In this document: positions 36,727 through 45,788 of the stretch, piece after piece
How the letters are laid out: the number at the start of each line of letters is the position of its first letter
Numbering within the stretch: the first letter of the stretch is position 1
DNA from: Thermodesulfovibrio sp.
Lineage (GTDB): Bacteria; Nitrospirota; Thermodesulfovibrionia; Thermodesulfovibrionales; UBA6898
Assembly (NCBI GenBank): GCA_013824615.1
Contig: PNOC01000017.1
Coordinates: 1 to 62,492 of the forward strand
Reading direction: 5' to 3'
Length of the DNA stretch: 62,492 nucleotides
Position numbers and translations under genes: made by a program
The notes under the pieces: model-generated
Told to the model about the DNA's origin: nothing
The model's input: the letters and a program-made list of their open reading frames with translations, nothing else
Databases searched by the model: none

Positions 36727-38008
36727 CATTGAGGTAAAAGGGACAAAACGCTTCAGGGGGGAAATCACCCCGCCGCCGGACAAGTCTCTGTCCCATCGCG
36801 CCGTCTTTTTCTCGTCTCTGGCAAACGGAGTCGGCAGGGTCAGTAATTTCCTGAGGGCGCAGGACACCGAAAGCTCGATGCATGCCTTCAGGTCTCTCGG
36901 GGTGAAGATCGAGGACCACGGGCAGGAACTGATCATTCACGGCAAGGGCCTTCACGGGCTGACGGAGCCGGGAGATGTTATAGACTGCGGCAATTCGGGG
37001 ACGACGATCCGGTTGCTGTCAGGGGTGCTTGCCGGTAATCCGTTTTTTTCGGTCCTGACCGGCGATGAATCGCTCAGAGGGCGGCCGATGGCGCGGGTGA
37101 TCAAGCCGCTGACGCAGATGGGTGCGCTGATAACAGCGCGTGCTGACAATAAATATCCGCCGGTTGCCATTAAGGGCGGAGGCCTCAGGCCAATCTCGTA
37201 TGCCATGCCGATGGCCAGTGCCCAGGTAAAGTCATCAGTGCTTCTTGCCGGGCTGTACACGGAAGGCACAACGGTTGTTTCTGAACCGGCTCGCTCACGT
37301 GATCACACTGAACGCATGCTGCCCTCTTTCGGAGCAGACCTGAAGGTAGACGGGCTTACGGTCACCCTTACTGGTGGAAGAAATCTGAATCCTCTTGACA
37401 TCGTTGTTCCGGGAGATATATCCTCTGCAGCTTTTTTTATGGTGGCTGCCCTGGTGGTTCCCGGTGCCGAGGTATTGATCCGGAATGTCGGCATCAACCC
37501 GACCAGGACCGGCATCATTACCGTCCTGGAACGCATGGGCGCCACGATCCGCAAAGAGAATATCCGTGAGGTCTCCGGTGAGCCGGTGGCGGACATATAT
37601 TGTAAAGGGACGTCAGGACTTAGGGCGGTTGAGGTGGCAGGCGATATCGTGCCGTCACTTATTGATGAATTCCCGATACTCTGCATTGCAGCAGCTCGGG
37701 CAGAGGGGGTAACGATAATCAGGGGGGCGGAAGAACTGCGGGTCAAGGAATCTGACCGCATACAGGCCATGGCAACAGAACTTCGCAAGATGGGGGTTGA
37801 GGTCCATGAATTCCCTGACGGCCTGAGCATTACGGGGACGGACCAGTTAAGAGCTGCCGAGGTCGAAAGCCACGGGGACCACCGTATTGCAATGTCGATG
37901 GCGGTTGCCGGGCTGACGGCTGACGGCATTACCACGATACATAATGCCTCTGCGGTCGCCATATCCTTTCCCGGATTTTTCGAGATGATTGCAGGTTGCT
38001 CTTCGTGA
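36719..38008 (+). CDS. aroA: 3-phosphoshikimate 1-carboxyvinyltransferase (EPSP synthase)
   Basis: Encodes 429 aa from TTG 36719, which follows AGGGAG and overlaps the tyrA stop by 8 bases; the residues upstream of this TTG match tyrA's third frame, not the family. Motifs in order are PPDKSLSHRAVFFSSLA, NSGTTIRLLSG, RGRPMARVIKPL, the INPTRTGI segment, ELRVKESDRI and DHRIAMSMAVAGL. It transfers enolpyruvate from PEP to shikimate-3-phosphate. Length fits the family. The next gene's GTG overlaps the stop. Confidence 0.95.
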   Translation: MDSIEVKGTKRFRGEITPPPDKSLSHRAVFFSSLANGVGRVSNFLRAQDTESSMHAFRSLGVKIEDHGQELIIHGKGLHGLTEPGDVIDCGNSGTTIRLLSGVLAGNPFFSVLTGDESLRGRPMARVIKPLTQMGALITARADNKYPPVAIKGGGLRPISYAMPMASAQVKSSVLLAGLYTEGTTVVSEPARSRDHTERMLPSFGADLKVDGLTVTLTGGRNLNPLDIVVPGDISSAAFFMVAALVVPGAEVLIRNVGINPTRTGIITVLERMGATIRKENIREVSGEPVADIYCKGTSGLRAVEVAGDIVPSLIDEFPILCIAAARAEGVTIIRGAEELRVKESDRIQAMATELRKMGVEVHEFPDGLSITGTDQLRAAEVESHGDHRIAMSMAVAGLTADGITTIHNASAVAISFPGFFEMIAGCSS

Positions 38009-38676
38009 AAAAGGTAGTGGCAATAGACGGGCCCTCCGGTGCTGGAAAGAGCACGATTGCAAAGATGCTTGCCCGGGAGCTTGGCTTCCACTATCTTGAT
38101 ACCGGGGCCCTGTACCGCGCGGTTGCTCTGCACCTGCTGCAGCAGGGTTTTCAGGAAAATGCCGGGGATGAGGAAATAACCCTTGCGTTGAAGAAGGTGC
38201 GGGTGGCCTTCAGACAGGGCAGGGTCATGATGGGTAATGTTGATGTGTCGGATGATATCCGCTCGCCGGAGGCGAGCCATTTTGCCTCAGTTTTTTCGGC
38301 CAGAAAGCCGGTGCGGGAATATCTTCTGGATATCCAGCGCGACGCGGCGCGTCATGCCGACATCGTTGCCGAGGGCCGGGACATGACGACGGTTGTTTTT
38401 CCCGGGGCCTACCACAAGTTTTATCTCGATGCCTCGGTTGAGGAGCGGACCAGACGCCGGACCACCGAACTTCTTGCAAAGGGATATGACGTGCAGGAGG
38501 AGAGGATCCGGACCGAGATCATCGAGCGCGATGCGCGCGATGCAGGACGGGATATTGCACCGCTGAAGAGGGCTGAGGATGCCTGTTTTGTCGATTCAAC
38601 GGGTCTCGACGTCACAGAAGTATTCAGCCTGATGCTGAAGAGTCTCCGGCGTCCCCGGGAGATGCCGAGACGCTGA
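38005..38676 (+). CDS. cmk: Cytidylate kinase
   Basis: Encodes 223 aa from GTG 38005, which overlaps the aroA stop (GTGA). The P-loop IDGPSGAGKSTIAKML, YLDTGALYRAVAL and the DxxDxxR-type RDARDAGRDIAPL are the standard Cmk signatures, with EGRDMTTVVFP in the NMP-binding region. It phosphorylates CMP and dCMP. Order aroA-cmk-ispH-rpsA is common in several bacterial groups. It is distinct from the kinase-like gene at 25870. Confidence 0.95.
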   Translation: MKKVVAIDGPSGAGKSTIAKMLARELGFHYLDTGALYRAVALHLLQQGFQENAGDEEITLALKKVRVAFRQGRVMMGNVDVSDDIRSPEASHFASVFSARKPVREYLLDIQRDAARHADIVAEGRDMTTVVFPGAYHKFYLDASVEERTRRRTTELLAKGYDVQEERIRTEIIERDARDAGRDIAPLKRAEDACFVDSTGLDVTEVFSLMLKSLRRPREMPRR

Positions 38677-39545
38677 TGGCCCCTCTGGAGATTATAACCG
38701 CGCGGCGTGCAGGCTTCTGTTTCGGCGTGAAACGCGCGATTGACATCACTTTTGATATTTCACAGCATGACCGGGAGGGAGTCTACACCCTCGGGCCTAT
38801 AATCCACAATCCTCAGGTTATCCAGCGGCTGAAGGACGAGGGGATTTCGCCTATAGAGGTGGACGGACTTGATGCTGTGGAGGTGAAGACGCTCATTATC
38901 CGGACGCATGGCGTACCCTGTCAGCTCTATGATACTATAACCAAACGCGGATACAAGGTCATTGATGCAACCTGCCCCTTTGTGAAGAAGGCCCAGGACT
39001 ATGCCCGGGCGCTTGCTGAAAGCGGGTATCAGGTGGTGATTTTGGGCGACAGGGACCATCCGGAGGTAAAGGGGCTCGTCAGTTATGCCGGCTCCGATGC
39101 ACTGGTCGTTGACGGAGCCATGCCGGTGAAAGGTCTCAAGTCCAGGGTCGGGATCGTGGTGCAGACAACGCAGCCGGTCGATGCGTTAAAAAAGCTGCTT
39201 TCTGAAATTGTGGAACAGGTGCGCGAGGTCAAGGTTCATAATACTATATGCAACTCGACCGCCCTGAGGCTGAAAGAGACGGAAGATATGGCCGGCAGGG
39301 TTGATGTGATGATCGTGGTCGGTGGTAAGAACAGTGCCAATACAACGCAGCTCGCCAACCTCTGTAATTCTCTCGGCGTCAGCACCTATCATATCGAGAC
39401 GGCTGCCGAGATTGAGGTGTCCTGGTTTGATCGGGCCTGCAAAGTTGGCATTACTGCCGGGGCCTCGACGCCGGACTGGATTATTTTTGAGGTCGAAAAA
39501 CGAATAAAAGACATAGGAGGGATTATCCCTGATGGAACATACTAA
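38676..39545 (+). CDS. ispH: 4-hydroxy-3-methylbut-2-enyl diphosphate reductase
   Basis: Encodes 289 aa, a [4Fe-4S] enzyme making IPP and DMAPP in the last step of the MEP pathway. The three cluster cysteines are visible in GFCFGVKRA, DATCPFVKK and TICNSTALR; RTHGVP and GGKNSANTTQL bind substrate. ATG 38676 overlaps the cmk stop (TGATG). Its 3' end overlaps the rpsA start by 14 bases. This is the stand-alone short form, not the ispH-rpsA fusion found in some clostridia. Confidence 0.96.
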   Translation: MAPLEIITARRAGFCFGVKRAIDITFDISQHDREGVYTLGPIIHNPQVIQRLKDEGISPIEVDGLDAVEVKTLIIRTHGVPCQLYDTITKRGYKVIDATCPFVKKAQDYARALAESGYQVVILGDRDHPEVKGLVSYAGSDALVVDGAMPVKGLKSRVGIVVQTTQPVDALKKLLSEIVEQVREVKVHNTICNSTALRLKETEDMAGRVDVMIVVGGKNSANTTQLANLCNSLGVSTYHIETAAEIEVSWFDRACKVGITAGASTPDWIIFEVEKRIKDIGGIIPDGTY

Positions 39546-41109
39546 CAACGACATGGAACGGCTGTATGCCGAGACATTCCAGAGCATTGAAGAAGGCTCG
39601 ATTCTCAGCGGCAAAATCATCAGCGTAAAGCAGGATGGTATTATCGTTGATATCGGCTATAAATCCGAGGGGTTTATTCCGAGTGATGAATTTACTGACG
39701 AGGAGAGGAAATCGCTCCACCCCGGGGACAGCATTGATGTTTACGTTGTGAGTATCAGGGATTCTGAAGGTGTGGTAAAACTTTCGAAAGAAAGGGCCTC
39801 CAAGATAAAAGTCTGGGACGTACTCGAGAAGGTTGTACAGAGCGGGGAACTGGTGAGCGGCGTTATCACGGAAAAGACCAAGGGAGGCCTGATGGTGGAT
39901 ATCGGCGGCGTCAAGGCATTTCTCCCGGGTTCCCAGATTGATATCAAAATGGTGAAGGATCTCAACAGCCTGATTGGCGTGCGCATGGATTTCAGGATAC
40001 TGAAGATCAACAATAAACGTTCGAATATCATCGTATCGAGAAGGGCCGTTGTTGAAGAGCAGAGGGCGCAGCTGAAGGGCGAGACCATGAGCCGGCTCAG
40101 CGAAGGCGCGCTGCTTGAGGGGCTGGTAAAGAATATAACGGATTATGGTGTTTTTGTTGATCTTGGCGGAATAGATGGGTTGCTGCATATCTCTGATATT
40201 TCGTGGGGCCGTATCACGCATCCCTCCGAGTTTTTTGCAGTCGGGGAGAAGATAGAGATTATCGTCCAGAAATATGACGCGACACAGGAGCGCATCACCC
40301 TTGGCTACAAGCAGAAGACCCTTGACCCGTGGGCAAAGGTTGAAGAGCGGTACCCCGTCGGACAGATCGTGAAGGGAGTTGTCGCCAGCCTTACTGACTA
40401 CGGTGTTTTTTTAAAGCTTGAGGAAGGGCTCGAAGGTCTGGTCCACATCTCTGAAATTGACTGGGCCCCGAAGATGAAACATCCCTCGAAGGTGCTGGCG
40501 GTTGGGGAGACGGTGGAGGCGGTTGTTCTCAAGGTGGATAAAGATGAGCGCAAACTGTCTCTCAGCATTAAGCAGACGAAGCCCAGCCCCTGGGAGATTA
40601 TCGGGCGCCAGTACACTGCCGGCCAGCAGATAAGCGGGAAGGTCAAGAGCCTTACTGACTTCGGGGCTTTTGTCGGACTGCCGGAGGGGGTTGATGGATT
40701 GCTCCATATCTCCGACCTGTCCTGGACAAAGCATATCAAGCATCCGTCAGAAGTCCTGAAAAAAGGACAGAAGATTGATGTCGTCATTCTTTCGATGGAT
40801 CCTGCGAACGAAAAAATGGCCCTTGGCTTGAAACAGCTTGAGACAGACCCCTGGATAGAAGCAATCCCTGCGCGGTTCAGGCTGGGAGATGAGGTAACAG
40901 GGAAGGTGCTGCGTGTCACCGATTTTGGTATCTTTGCCGAACTTGAGGGAGGGGTGGAAGGCCTGATTTATTCATCAGAAATTTATCAGCCCTCAGAAGG
41001 GGAGCAGATTAAAGAAGGCGATGAGGTTGCAACCCGGGTTATCAAGGTGGATGCTGCAGAGAGAAAGATCGGCCTGAGCATGAAGAACCTTAGGAACGCA
41101 GGAGAATGA
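39532..41109 (+). CDS. rpsA: 30S ribosomal protein S1
   Basis: Encodes 525 aa with six S1 RNA-binding domains (about 25-91, 107-172, 193-261, 278-348, 365-435, 450-519). The four central ones carry the GLxHISxxxW-type signature (GLLHISDISWG, GLVHISEIDW, GLLHISDLSW). S1 holds mRNA on the small subunit during initiation. The ribosome site AGGAGG lies inside ispH. The long N-terminal first domain and six repeats match Gram-negative S1. The stop overlaps sppA (ATGA). Confidence 0.95.
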   Translation: MEHTNNDMERLYAETFQSIEEGSILSGKIISVKQDGIIVDIGYKSEGFIPSDEFTDEERKSLHPGDSIDVYVVSIRDSEGVVKLSKERASKIKVWDVLEKVVQSGELVSGVITEKTKGGLMVDIGGVKAFLPGSQIDIKMVKDLNSLIGVRMDFRILKINNKRSNIIVSRRAVVEEQRAQLKGETMSRLSEGALLEGLVKNITDYGVFVDLGGIDGLLHISDISWGRITHPSEFFAVGEKIEIIVQKYDATQERITLGYKQKTLDPWAKVEERYPVGQIVKGVVASLTDYGVFLKLEEGLEGLVHISEIDWAPKMKHPSKVLAVGETVEAVVLKVDKDERKLSLSIKQTKPSPWEIIGRQYTAGQQISGKVKSLTDFGAFVGLPEGVDGLLHISDLSWTKHIKHPSEVLKKGQKIDVVILSMDPANEKMALGLKQLETDPWIEAIPARFRLGDEVTGKVLRVTDFGIFAELEGGVEGLIYSSEIYQPSEGEQIKEGDEVATRVIKVDAAERKIGLSMKNLRNAGE

Positions 41110-41954
41110 AAAAGATCTGTCTGGTCATATCGGGTCTGCTGGCCGTGCTGATTGTTATCAGTCTGGCCCTGACCCTGATGCAGAAGAATGTGCCGCTCAG
41201 GCATAAACTCGCCCTGGTGAGGATCGAAGGACCAATTATGGATTCTAAGGATCTGGTTGAAGAGATTCGGGAGCATGCCAAAGACAACTCCATCAAGGCG
41301 ATTGTCCTGAGGATTGACAGTCCCGGCGGGGCTGTTGCCCCATCCCAGGAGATTTATGCCGAGGTGAAAAAGGCCGCAGAGAAGAAGAAAGTGGTTGTTT
41401 CGATGGGCTCTATTGCAGCTTCCGGTGGTTATTATATTGCTGCCCCGGCCACGCGCATCTTTGCCAATCCCGGTACGCTGACCGGTTCGATCGGGGTCAT
41501 CATGGAAATCCCGAATGTGGAAGAGCTGATGAAGAAGATCGGGGTGAGGTCAGAGGTGGTCAAGAGCGGAAAAAACAAGGATATGGGTTCTGCGTTCAGA
41601 ACCATGCAGCCGGAGAGCAGACAGATTCTCCAGGACGTGCTTGATAATGTGCATGCGCAGTTTATAAAGGCCGTGGCCGAGGGCAGGAAGATGAAGGCAG
41701 AGGATGTCCGGTCTCTGGCCGACGGCAGGATATTCTCCGGTGAGCAGGCACACGCCCTCAAACTGGTTGACGAACTGGGTACGCTTGACGATGCCACCCG
41801 GGCAGCGGCAAAAATGGCCGGTCTCGGAGAAGACCCTGACGTGGTTGTAAAAAAAGAAAAGATTTCTTTTTTTGATATACTGAGGGGTAAATTCCCGAAG
41901 GAATTTTCTGATATAATGCCTGCGGTAAAAATAAAATATCAATATGCGCCTTAA
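41106..41954 (+). CDS. sppA: Signal peptide peptidase SppA (36K type)
   Basis: Encodes 282 aa, the short single-domain form. An N-terminal membrane anchor (about 4-24) precedes the S49 protease domain. S106 in GSIAASGGYYIA is the nucleophile, and the lysine in the SGKNKDMGS segment is the general base; LRIDSPGGAVAPSQEI and NPGTLTGSIGVIM shape the pocket. It degrades cleaved signal peptides in the membrane. Start overlaps the rpsA stop. The family is often placed next to rpsA and an IHF/HU gene, as here. Confidence 0.94.
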   Translation: MKKICLVISGLLAVLIVISLALTLMQKNVPLRHKLALVRIEGPIMDSKDLVEEIREHAKDNSIKAIVLRIDSPGGAVAPSQEIYAEVKKAAEKKKVVVSMGSIAASGGYYIAAPATRIFANPGTLTGSIGVIMEIPNVEELMKKIGVRSEVVKSGKNKDMGSAFRTMQPESRQILQDVLDNVHAQFIKAVAEGRKMKAEDVRSLADGRIFSGEQAHALKLVDELGTLDDATRAAAKMAGLGEDPDVVVKKEKISFFDILRGKFPKEFSDIMPAVKIKYQYAP

Positions 41955-41963
41955 GGAGGTACT

Positions 41964-42251
41964 ATGACAAAGTCTGTTCTTATCGAAAAGGTTTCTGAGA
42001 AGGCTGAAGGTCTGACGAGAAACCAGACTGAAATCATTGTCGACACGGTCTTTGACAGCATCAAACATGCCCTGCTCCATGGCGATAAGATCGAGATACG
42101 GGGATTCGGGAACTTCAGGCTGAAGACGCGCGGTCCCCGGAAGGCCCGGAACCCGAAGACCGGCGAAAGCGTAGAGGTAAAAGGCAAGAAGGTGCTCTAT
42201 TTCAAGGTAGGCAAGGCCCTTAAAGAGACTCTGAACCCGGAAGATAAATAG
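41964..42251 (+). CDS. Integration host factor / HU family DNA-binding protein
   Basis: Encodes 95 aa. The fold of the family is clear: helical N-terminal TKSVLIEKVSEKAEGLTRNQTEIIVD, then IEIRGFGNFRLKTRGPRKARNPKTG, the DNA-embracing beta arm with the Pro that intercalates in the minor groove, and a C-terminal helix. R and N in the ARNPKTG turn are the IHF/HU hallmark. The rpsA-sppA-adjacent member is usually called IHF beta. ATG follows AAGGAGG. It ends the operon. Confidence 0.92.
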   Translation: MTKSVLIEKVSEKAEGLTRNQTEIIVDTVFDSIKHALLHGDKIEIRGFGNFRLKTRGPRKARNPKTGESVEVKGKKVLYFKVGKALKETLNPEDK

Positions 42252-42281
42252 TTATCAGGCTGCAAAAGGGTAAGAACCCTA

Positions 42282-42437
42282 CTGTCATGGTGAGCCCTTC
42301 GATAAACTCAGGGTGACATGAAAGTCGTCATCCTCGGGCTTGACCCGGGGATCCATGGTTCGACAAGATCACCATGACCGATCACCCTGAGCCTGTCAAA
42401 GGGCTCGATTCCCGCTTAAGAACTTCGGGAATGACAG
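42282..42437. repeat. Compound palindromic (MITE/REP-like) repeat
   Basis: CTGTCAT (42282-42288) and ATGACAG (42431-42437) bound the element. Inside, 42292-42316 is an imperfect 25-bp inverted copy of 42382-42406 (GAGCCCTTCGA...CTCAGGGTGA type, 4 mismatches). Inner hairpins form around CCTCGGG/CCCGGGG (about 42331-42351) and ATTCCCG/CGGGAAT near the right end. Sequences of this type are widespread dispersed repeats in environmental genomes. No ORF is inside. It fills the gap between the IHF/HU gene and the DUF4412 gene. Confidence 0.8.
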
Positions 42438-42480
42438 GCAAATTAAGAAGTTATAAGCAATCAAAAAAGGAGATTACGGT

Positions 42481-43098
42481 ATGAAGAAAATTTTGGGGAC
42501 GGTTGTTTCGTTATTCGTTGCGGTTCTGTTTGTCGGGGTTGCTTTTGCAGTGAATATGTCAACCCTCAAGAATTATTCCGCTGACATGGAGACCACCACA
42601 AAACAGGGGACGTTCACTTCGAAGATATTCTATAAAGACACCAAGACAAGGATGGAGAGCAAAGGTTCGATAATTATTATGCGCACCGACAAGAAGGTCA
42701 TGTGGATGGTGCAGCCGGAGCAGAAGTCTTACATGGAGATGGCCCTGGACATAAACAAACAGGACATCCAGTCAAAGCTCCAGGACCCGAATATCAAGGT
42801 GGACAAGGAGTTTGTTGCCAATGACGTGGTCGACAAACATCCTGCGAAGAAATATCATATGACGATAACGACTAACGGCAAGAAGGAGCAGTCCGGCTTT
42901 ATCTGGGAGGCGACGGACCTCAGCAATTTCCCGGTGAAATATGAGTCCGAGGACAAGAAGACCTCAACGGTCTGGAAGAATATAAAAACCAACAGTGTTT
43001 CTGATTCCGCGTTTGAAGTCCCTGCAGATTACAAAAAAATGACAATGCCCTCGATGCCTGAAGGCATGGGCGGCGGTTCTTCCAGAAAGAGAAAATAG
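42481..43098 (+). CDS. Exported DUF4412 protein
   Basis: Encodes 205 aa. The signal peptide is about 1-22 (VGVAFA). The mature part has a lipoprotein-carrier-like beta fold: YSADMETTTKQGTFTSKIFYKD, KTRMESKG, and a late YHMTITTNGKKEQSGFIWEATDLSNFPVKYE, consistent with DUF4412. The C-terminus is Gly/Ser/Arg-rich. The function is unknown; the family resembles LolA/LolB-type folds that bind hydrophobic ligands. ATG follows AAAAAGGAGATTACGGT. A terminator follows at 43109. Confidence 0.75.
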   Translation: MKKILGTVVSLFVAVLFVGVAFAVNMSTLKNYSADMETTTKQGTFTSKIFYKDTKTRMESKGSIIIMRTDKKVMWMVQPEQKSYMEMALDINKQDIQSKLQDPNIKVDKEFVANDVVDKHPAKKYHMTITTNGKKEQSGFIWEATDLSNFPVKYESEDKKTSTVWKNIKTNSVSDSAFEVPADYKKMTMPSMPEGMGGGSSRKRK

Positions 43099-43108
43099 TT
43101 TGTGGCAG

Positions 43109-43143
43109 AATGCCGGCCTGTAAATCGGCCGGCATTCTTATTT
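43109..43143 (+). terminator. Hairpin terminator after DUF4412 gene
   Basis: AATGCCGGCC (43109-43118) and GGCCGGCATT (43127-43136) form a perfect 10-bp stem with an 8-nt loop. The following CTTATTT is only a weak U tract. Confidence 0.65.
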
Positions 43144-43186
43144 GCGCCGTTGCTGTTATATGCCGACCCCTTTCTGAAGGATCCCT

Positions 43187-43942
43187 ATGAATTCGAAAAT
43201 TACGATGAAACAAAAAGACGAGTTTGCAACCATGCAGATTCCTCCTTATCTTATTAACGAACATTATGACGACCGCTATTTTGATGTGGTCAATGCCATT
43301 GAAGAGGCGAAGCAGGTCTTTTTTGAGGGCTGTGGTCTTATGGGCACCTTATCTGCCATGGGGCCTGAAAGCAAGATATTCAGTATAGGTGAGACCGGGT
43401 TTGGCGCAGGTCGTATGCTTATCGCGCTCCTGGATTATCTGGATAATTCCGCCGTTACCGAGGCAGCCATAACCTATAATTCCGTTGAACTGCATCCGAT
43501 AACTTCTGGACGGATGGCTGCAATCCTCGAGGGATTCAGACCGGCTGTCGGCCCCTTGATTGATCTGCTGGTTGGGGCATACAGCCAGCTTGATATCAGC
43601 AGGCACGGCTGGAATCAACTGCAACTCAGGCGCCCCTTTGGCATCCTGACCCTGAATCTATGGATCGGGGAGGCGCTCGAAATGGTCCACGCGCTTACAT
43701 CTCCCTGTGACGCCTGGTTTCTGGATGGTCATGGACCAAAGAAAAACCCTGCCATGTGGCGTCCGGAGCTTCTGATGGAAATAGGCAATAAAACCGGGTC
43801 GGGCGGAACCTGTGCCACATATACTGTTGCCGGCGAAGTCCGGCGGGGACTTGCTGCAGCCGGTTTTCTTGTAGAACAGTGCCCCGGGTTCGGCGGAAAA
43901 AAAGCAGTCCTCAAGGGGATAAAACGGCAGCTTCACAGCTGA
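43187..43942 (+). CDS. mnmD: MnmD-like tRNA U34 methyltransferase
   Basis: Encodes 251 aa. This is the methyltransferase-30 family (the stand-alone MnmD part of MnmC). It has the SAM-binding IGETGFGAGRML (about 66-77) and the family signature DAWFLDGHGPKKNPAMW (about 181-197), where the classical form reads FLDGFAPxKNPxMW. The family completes 5-methylaminomethyl-2-thiouridine at tRNA wobble position 34. There is no FAD oxidase domain, so it does only the methylation step, or the substrate differs. Start ATG follows GAAGGA. Its 3' end is 7 bp from the next small gene. Confidence 0.8.
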   Translation: MNSKITMKQKDEFATMQIPPYLINEHYDDRYFDVVNAIEEAKQVFFEGCGLMGTLSAMGPESKIFSIGETGFGAGRMLIALLDYLDNSAVTEAAITYNSVELHPITSGRMAAILEGFRPAVGPLIDLLVGAYSQLDISRHGWNQLQLRRPFGILTLNLWIGEALEMVHALTSPCDAWFLDGHGPKKNPAMWRPELLMEIGNKTGSGGTCATYTVAGEVRRGLAAAGFLVEQCPGFGGKKAVLKGIKRQLHS

Positions 43943-43949
43943 GGAACAA

Positions 43950-44174
43950 ATGGCAGGAATAAGCACCCCATACGCTGACTTCTTTTGTGGTTTCCTTATG
44001 CTTGTGGGTGGGGTTTTACTATTTATCTACAGAAATGAAATCGGCAATTTTACTGACTACTACACCGGTCGCGGAGGATATGTCGACAAGCCGACTCCGG
44101 GATGTCTGCTCATTCCTTTTGCCCTGGCCCTGGTGGCCGGCGGGGTGATTATTATTCTGAAAAGTGCAGGATAG
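43950..44174 (+). CDS. Small membrane protein, two helices (74 aa)
   Basis: Two hydrophobic helices (about 8-28 and 50-71) flank a polar loop with YYTGRGGYVDKPTPG. A weak GAGGAA ribosome site precedes ATG, 7 bp after the methyltransferase stop. I do not recognise the family. Coupling to mnmD is likely by spacing; no functional link is evident. Confidence 0.6.
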   Translation: MAGISTPYADFFCGFLMLVGGVLLFIYRNEIGNFTDYYTGRGGYVDKPTPGCLLIPFALALVAGGVIIILKSAG

Positions 44175-44314
44175 GTCTGCTTCAGCTTCTCCCCTTGAGA
44201 GGGAAGCGATATCCGATTGACAACACGCGCATCATTTGCCTATATTAGCGGAAGCAGTATCAAACACTTGTTTTAATCCAGTTGTGCATAACCAAATACT
44301 CTTGGAGGCGAACC

Positions 44315-45289
44315 ATGGTTGACAAACTTCTGCGCACCCTCATCTGTCTCGTCTGTCTCTGTGCTGTGCAGGTATCTGCAGAGCAGTATCCCTCGAAGCC
44401 GATCACGATTATCGTGCCGTTCTCAGCAGGCGGGCCGACCGATACCTCGGCACGGCTGCTCGCCCAGTACATGGGTGAAACGCTTAAAACTCAGGTAATC
44501 GTCGAGAATGTGGCCGGAGCCGGCGGTACCATGGCCGCAGCCCGCGTGGCCGGCTCACCGCCGGACGGCTACACTGTTTTTTTCCACCACATAGGGTTTT
44601 CGACCGCTCCTTCGCTTTATCGCAAGCTTCCGTATGACACGATCCGGGATTTCGAACCCCTCGGGATGGTCGGTGATGTTGCGATGACTCTGGTTGCGCG
44701 CAAGGATTTTCCTGCCAGGGGCCTGAAGGAACTGATCGCCTATGTCAAGGCGAACAAGGACAAAGTCAATCTCGCGAATGCCGGATTGGGAGCTGCCTCG
44801 CACCTCTGTGGTATGCTTTTTATGTCAGCGATCCAGACGGACTTCACAACCATCCCCTACAAGGGGACGGGGCCGGCGATGAACGATCTTCTGGGCGGAC
44901 AGGTGGACTTCATGTGCGATCAGACCAGCAATACGATCAGTCAGATAAAGGCCGGCAAGATCAAGGTCTACGGGGTGACAACCAAAACGCGGGTATCCGC
45001 GCTGCCGGATGTGCCGACCCTGGATGAAGCCGGGTTGAAGAACTTTGAGATTTCGGTCTGGCAGGGGTTGTATGTGCCGAAGGCTACGCCGAAACCGATT
45101 ATCGAGAAGCTCACCAAGGCCCTTCAGACAGCGCTGGCAAATCCGACTCTTAAGCAGCGTTTTGTTGAACTGGGCACGGTTCCGGCCGGCAAGGAAAGTG
45201 CAACGCCCGAAGCGCTCCGCAAACACCTGAAGGCTGAAATTGACAAATGGGGACCTATCATCAAAAAGGCCGGTGTCTACGCTGACTGA
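44315..45289 (+). CDS. tctC: Tripartite tricarboxylate transporter substrate-binding protein (TctC/Bug)
   Basis: Encodes 324 aa from ATG 44315, which follows CTTGGAGGCGAACC. The signal peptide ends VSA-EQ (about 22). The Bug family is clear: YPSKPITIIVPFSAGGPTDTSARLLA, VENVAGAGGTMAAARVAGSPPDGYT and IPYKGTGPAMNDLLGGQVDFMCDQ, with binding residues in the PFSAGGPTD loop. It captures a carboxylate (or similar small ligand) in the periplasm for TctA/TctB encoded next. The ligand cannot be read from sequence. Such systems abound in betaproteobacteria, so transfer is possible. Confidence 0.93.
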   Translation: MVDKLLRTLICLVCLCAVQVSAEQYPSKPITIIVPFSAGGPTDTSARLLAQYMGETLKTQVIVENVAGAGGTMAAARVAGSPPDGYTVFFHHIGFSTAPSLYRKLPYDTIRDFEPLGMVGDVAMTLVARKDFPARGLKELIAYVKANKDKVNLANAGLGAASHLCGMLFMSAIQTDFTTIPYKGTGPAMNDLLGGQVDFMCDQTSNTISQIKAGKIKVYGVTTKTRVSALPDVPTLDEAGLKNFEISVWQGLYVPKATPKPIIEKLTKALQTALANPTLKQRFVELGTVPAGKESATPEALRKHLKAEIDKWGPIIKKAGVYAD

Positions 45290-45307
45290 CATAGGGCTGC
45301 TGCGACA

Positions 45308-45763
45308 GTGACTTTGCGCAATCCCAAGGATTTCTGGACAGGCATCATTTACATAGCCTTTGGCTCGGGCGCTATCATTATGGCCCGGGACTATGGCATG
45401 GGGACGGCCCGCAAGATGGGGGCCGCTTATTTCCCGGTTGTACTCAGTGTCATCCTGATAGTGATAGGCCTTATTTCTCTGCTCCGGTCTTTCCTGAGAC
45501 CCGGCACTCCTGTTGGAAGGTTTCCCTTCAGGGGACTTATGCTGGTCACGGCTGCCACGGCCCTCTTCGGCCTGATCGTCCGCGGCGCAGGCATGGTTAT
45601 TGCGCTGCCCGTCCTGGTTATCGTCAGTGCCTATGCAAGCAGGAAGTTCAGTTGGCGCACGTCCATCTACCTGTCAGTTCTGCTGACCGTGCTCTGCATC
45701 CTGATATTTCTGAAAGGGCTGGGAATTCCGCTTCCGATCCTTGGCTCCTGGTTCGGTTCATGA
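45308..45763 (+). CDS. tctB: Tripartite tricarboxylate transporter small membrane subunit (TctB)
   Basis: Encodes 151 aa with four membrane helices, N-terminal NPKDFWTGIIYIAFGSGAI and GTARKMGAAYFP, both typical of TctB. GTG 45308 lies 18 bp after the tctC stop. It is the small, poorly conserved membrane subunit partnering TctA. The tctA start lies 25 bp beyond its stop. Confidence 0.9.
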   Translation: MTLRNPKDFWTGIIYIAFGSGAIIMARDYGMGTARKMGAAYFPVVLSVILIVIGLISLLRSFLRPGTPVGRFPFRGLMLVTAATALFGLIVRGAGMVIALPVLVIVSAYASRKFSWRTSIYLSVLLTVLCILIFLKGLGIPLPILGSWFGS

Positions 45764-45788
45764 CCGGCCATACTGGTTAGGAAGGCTT

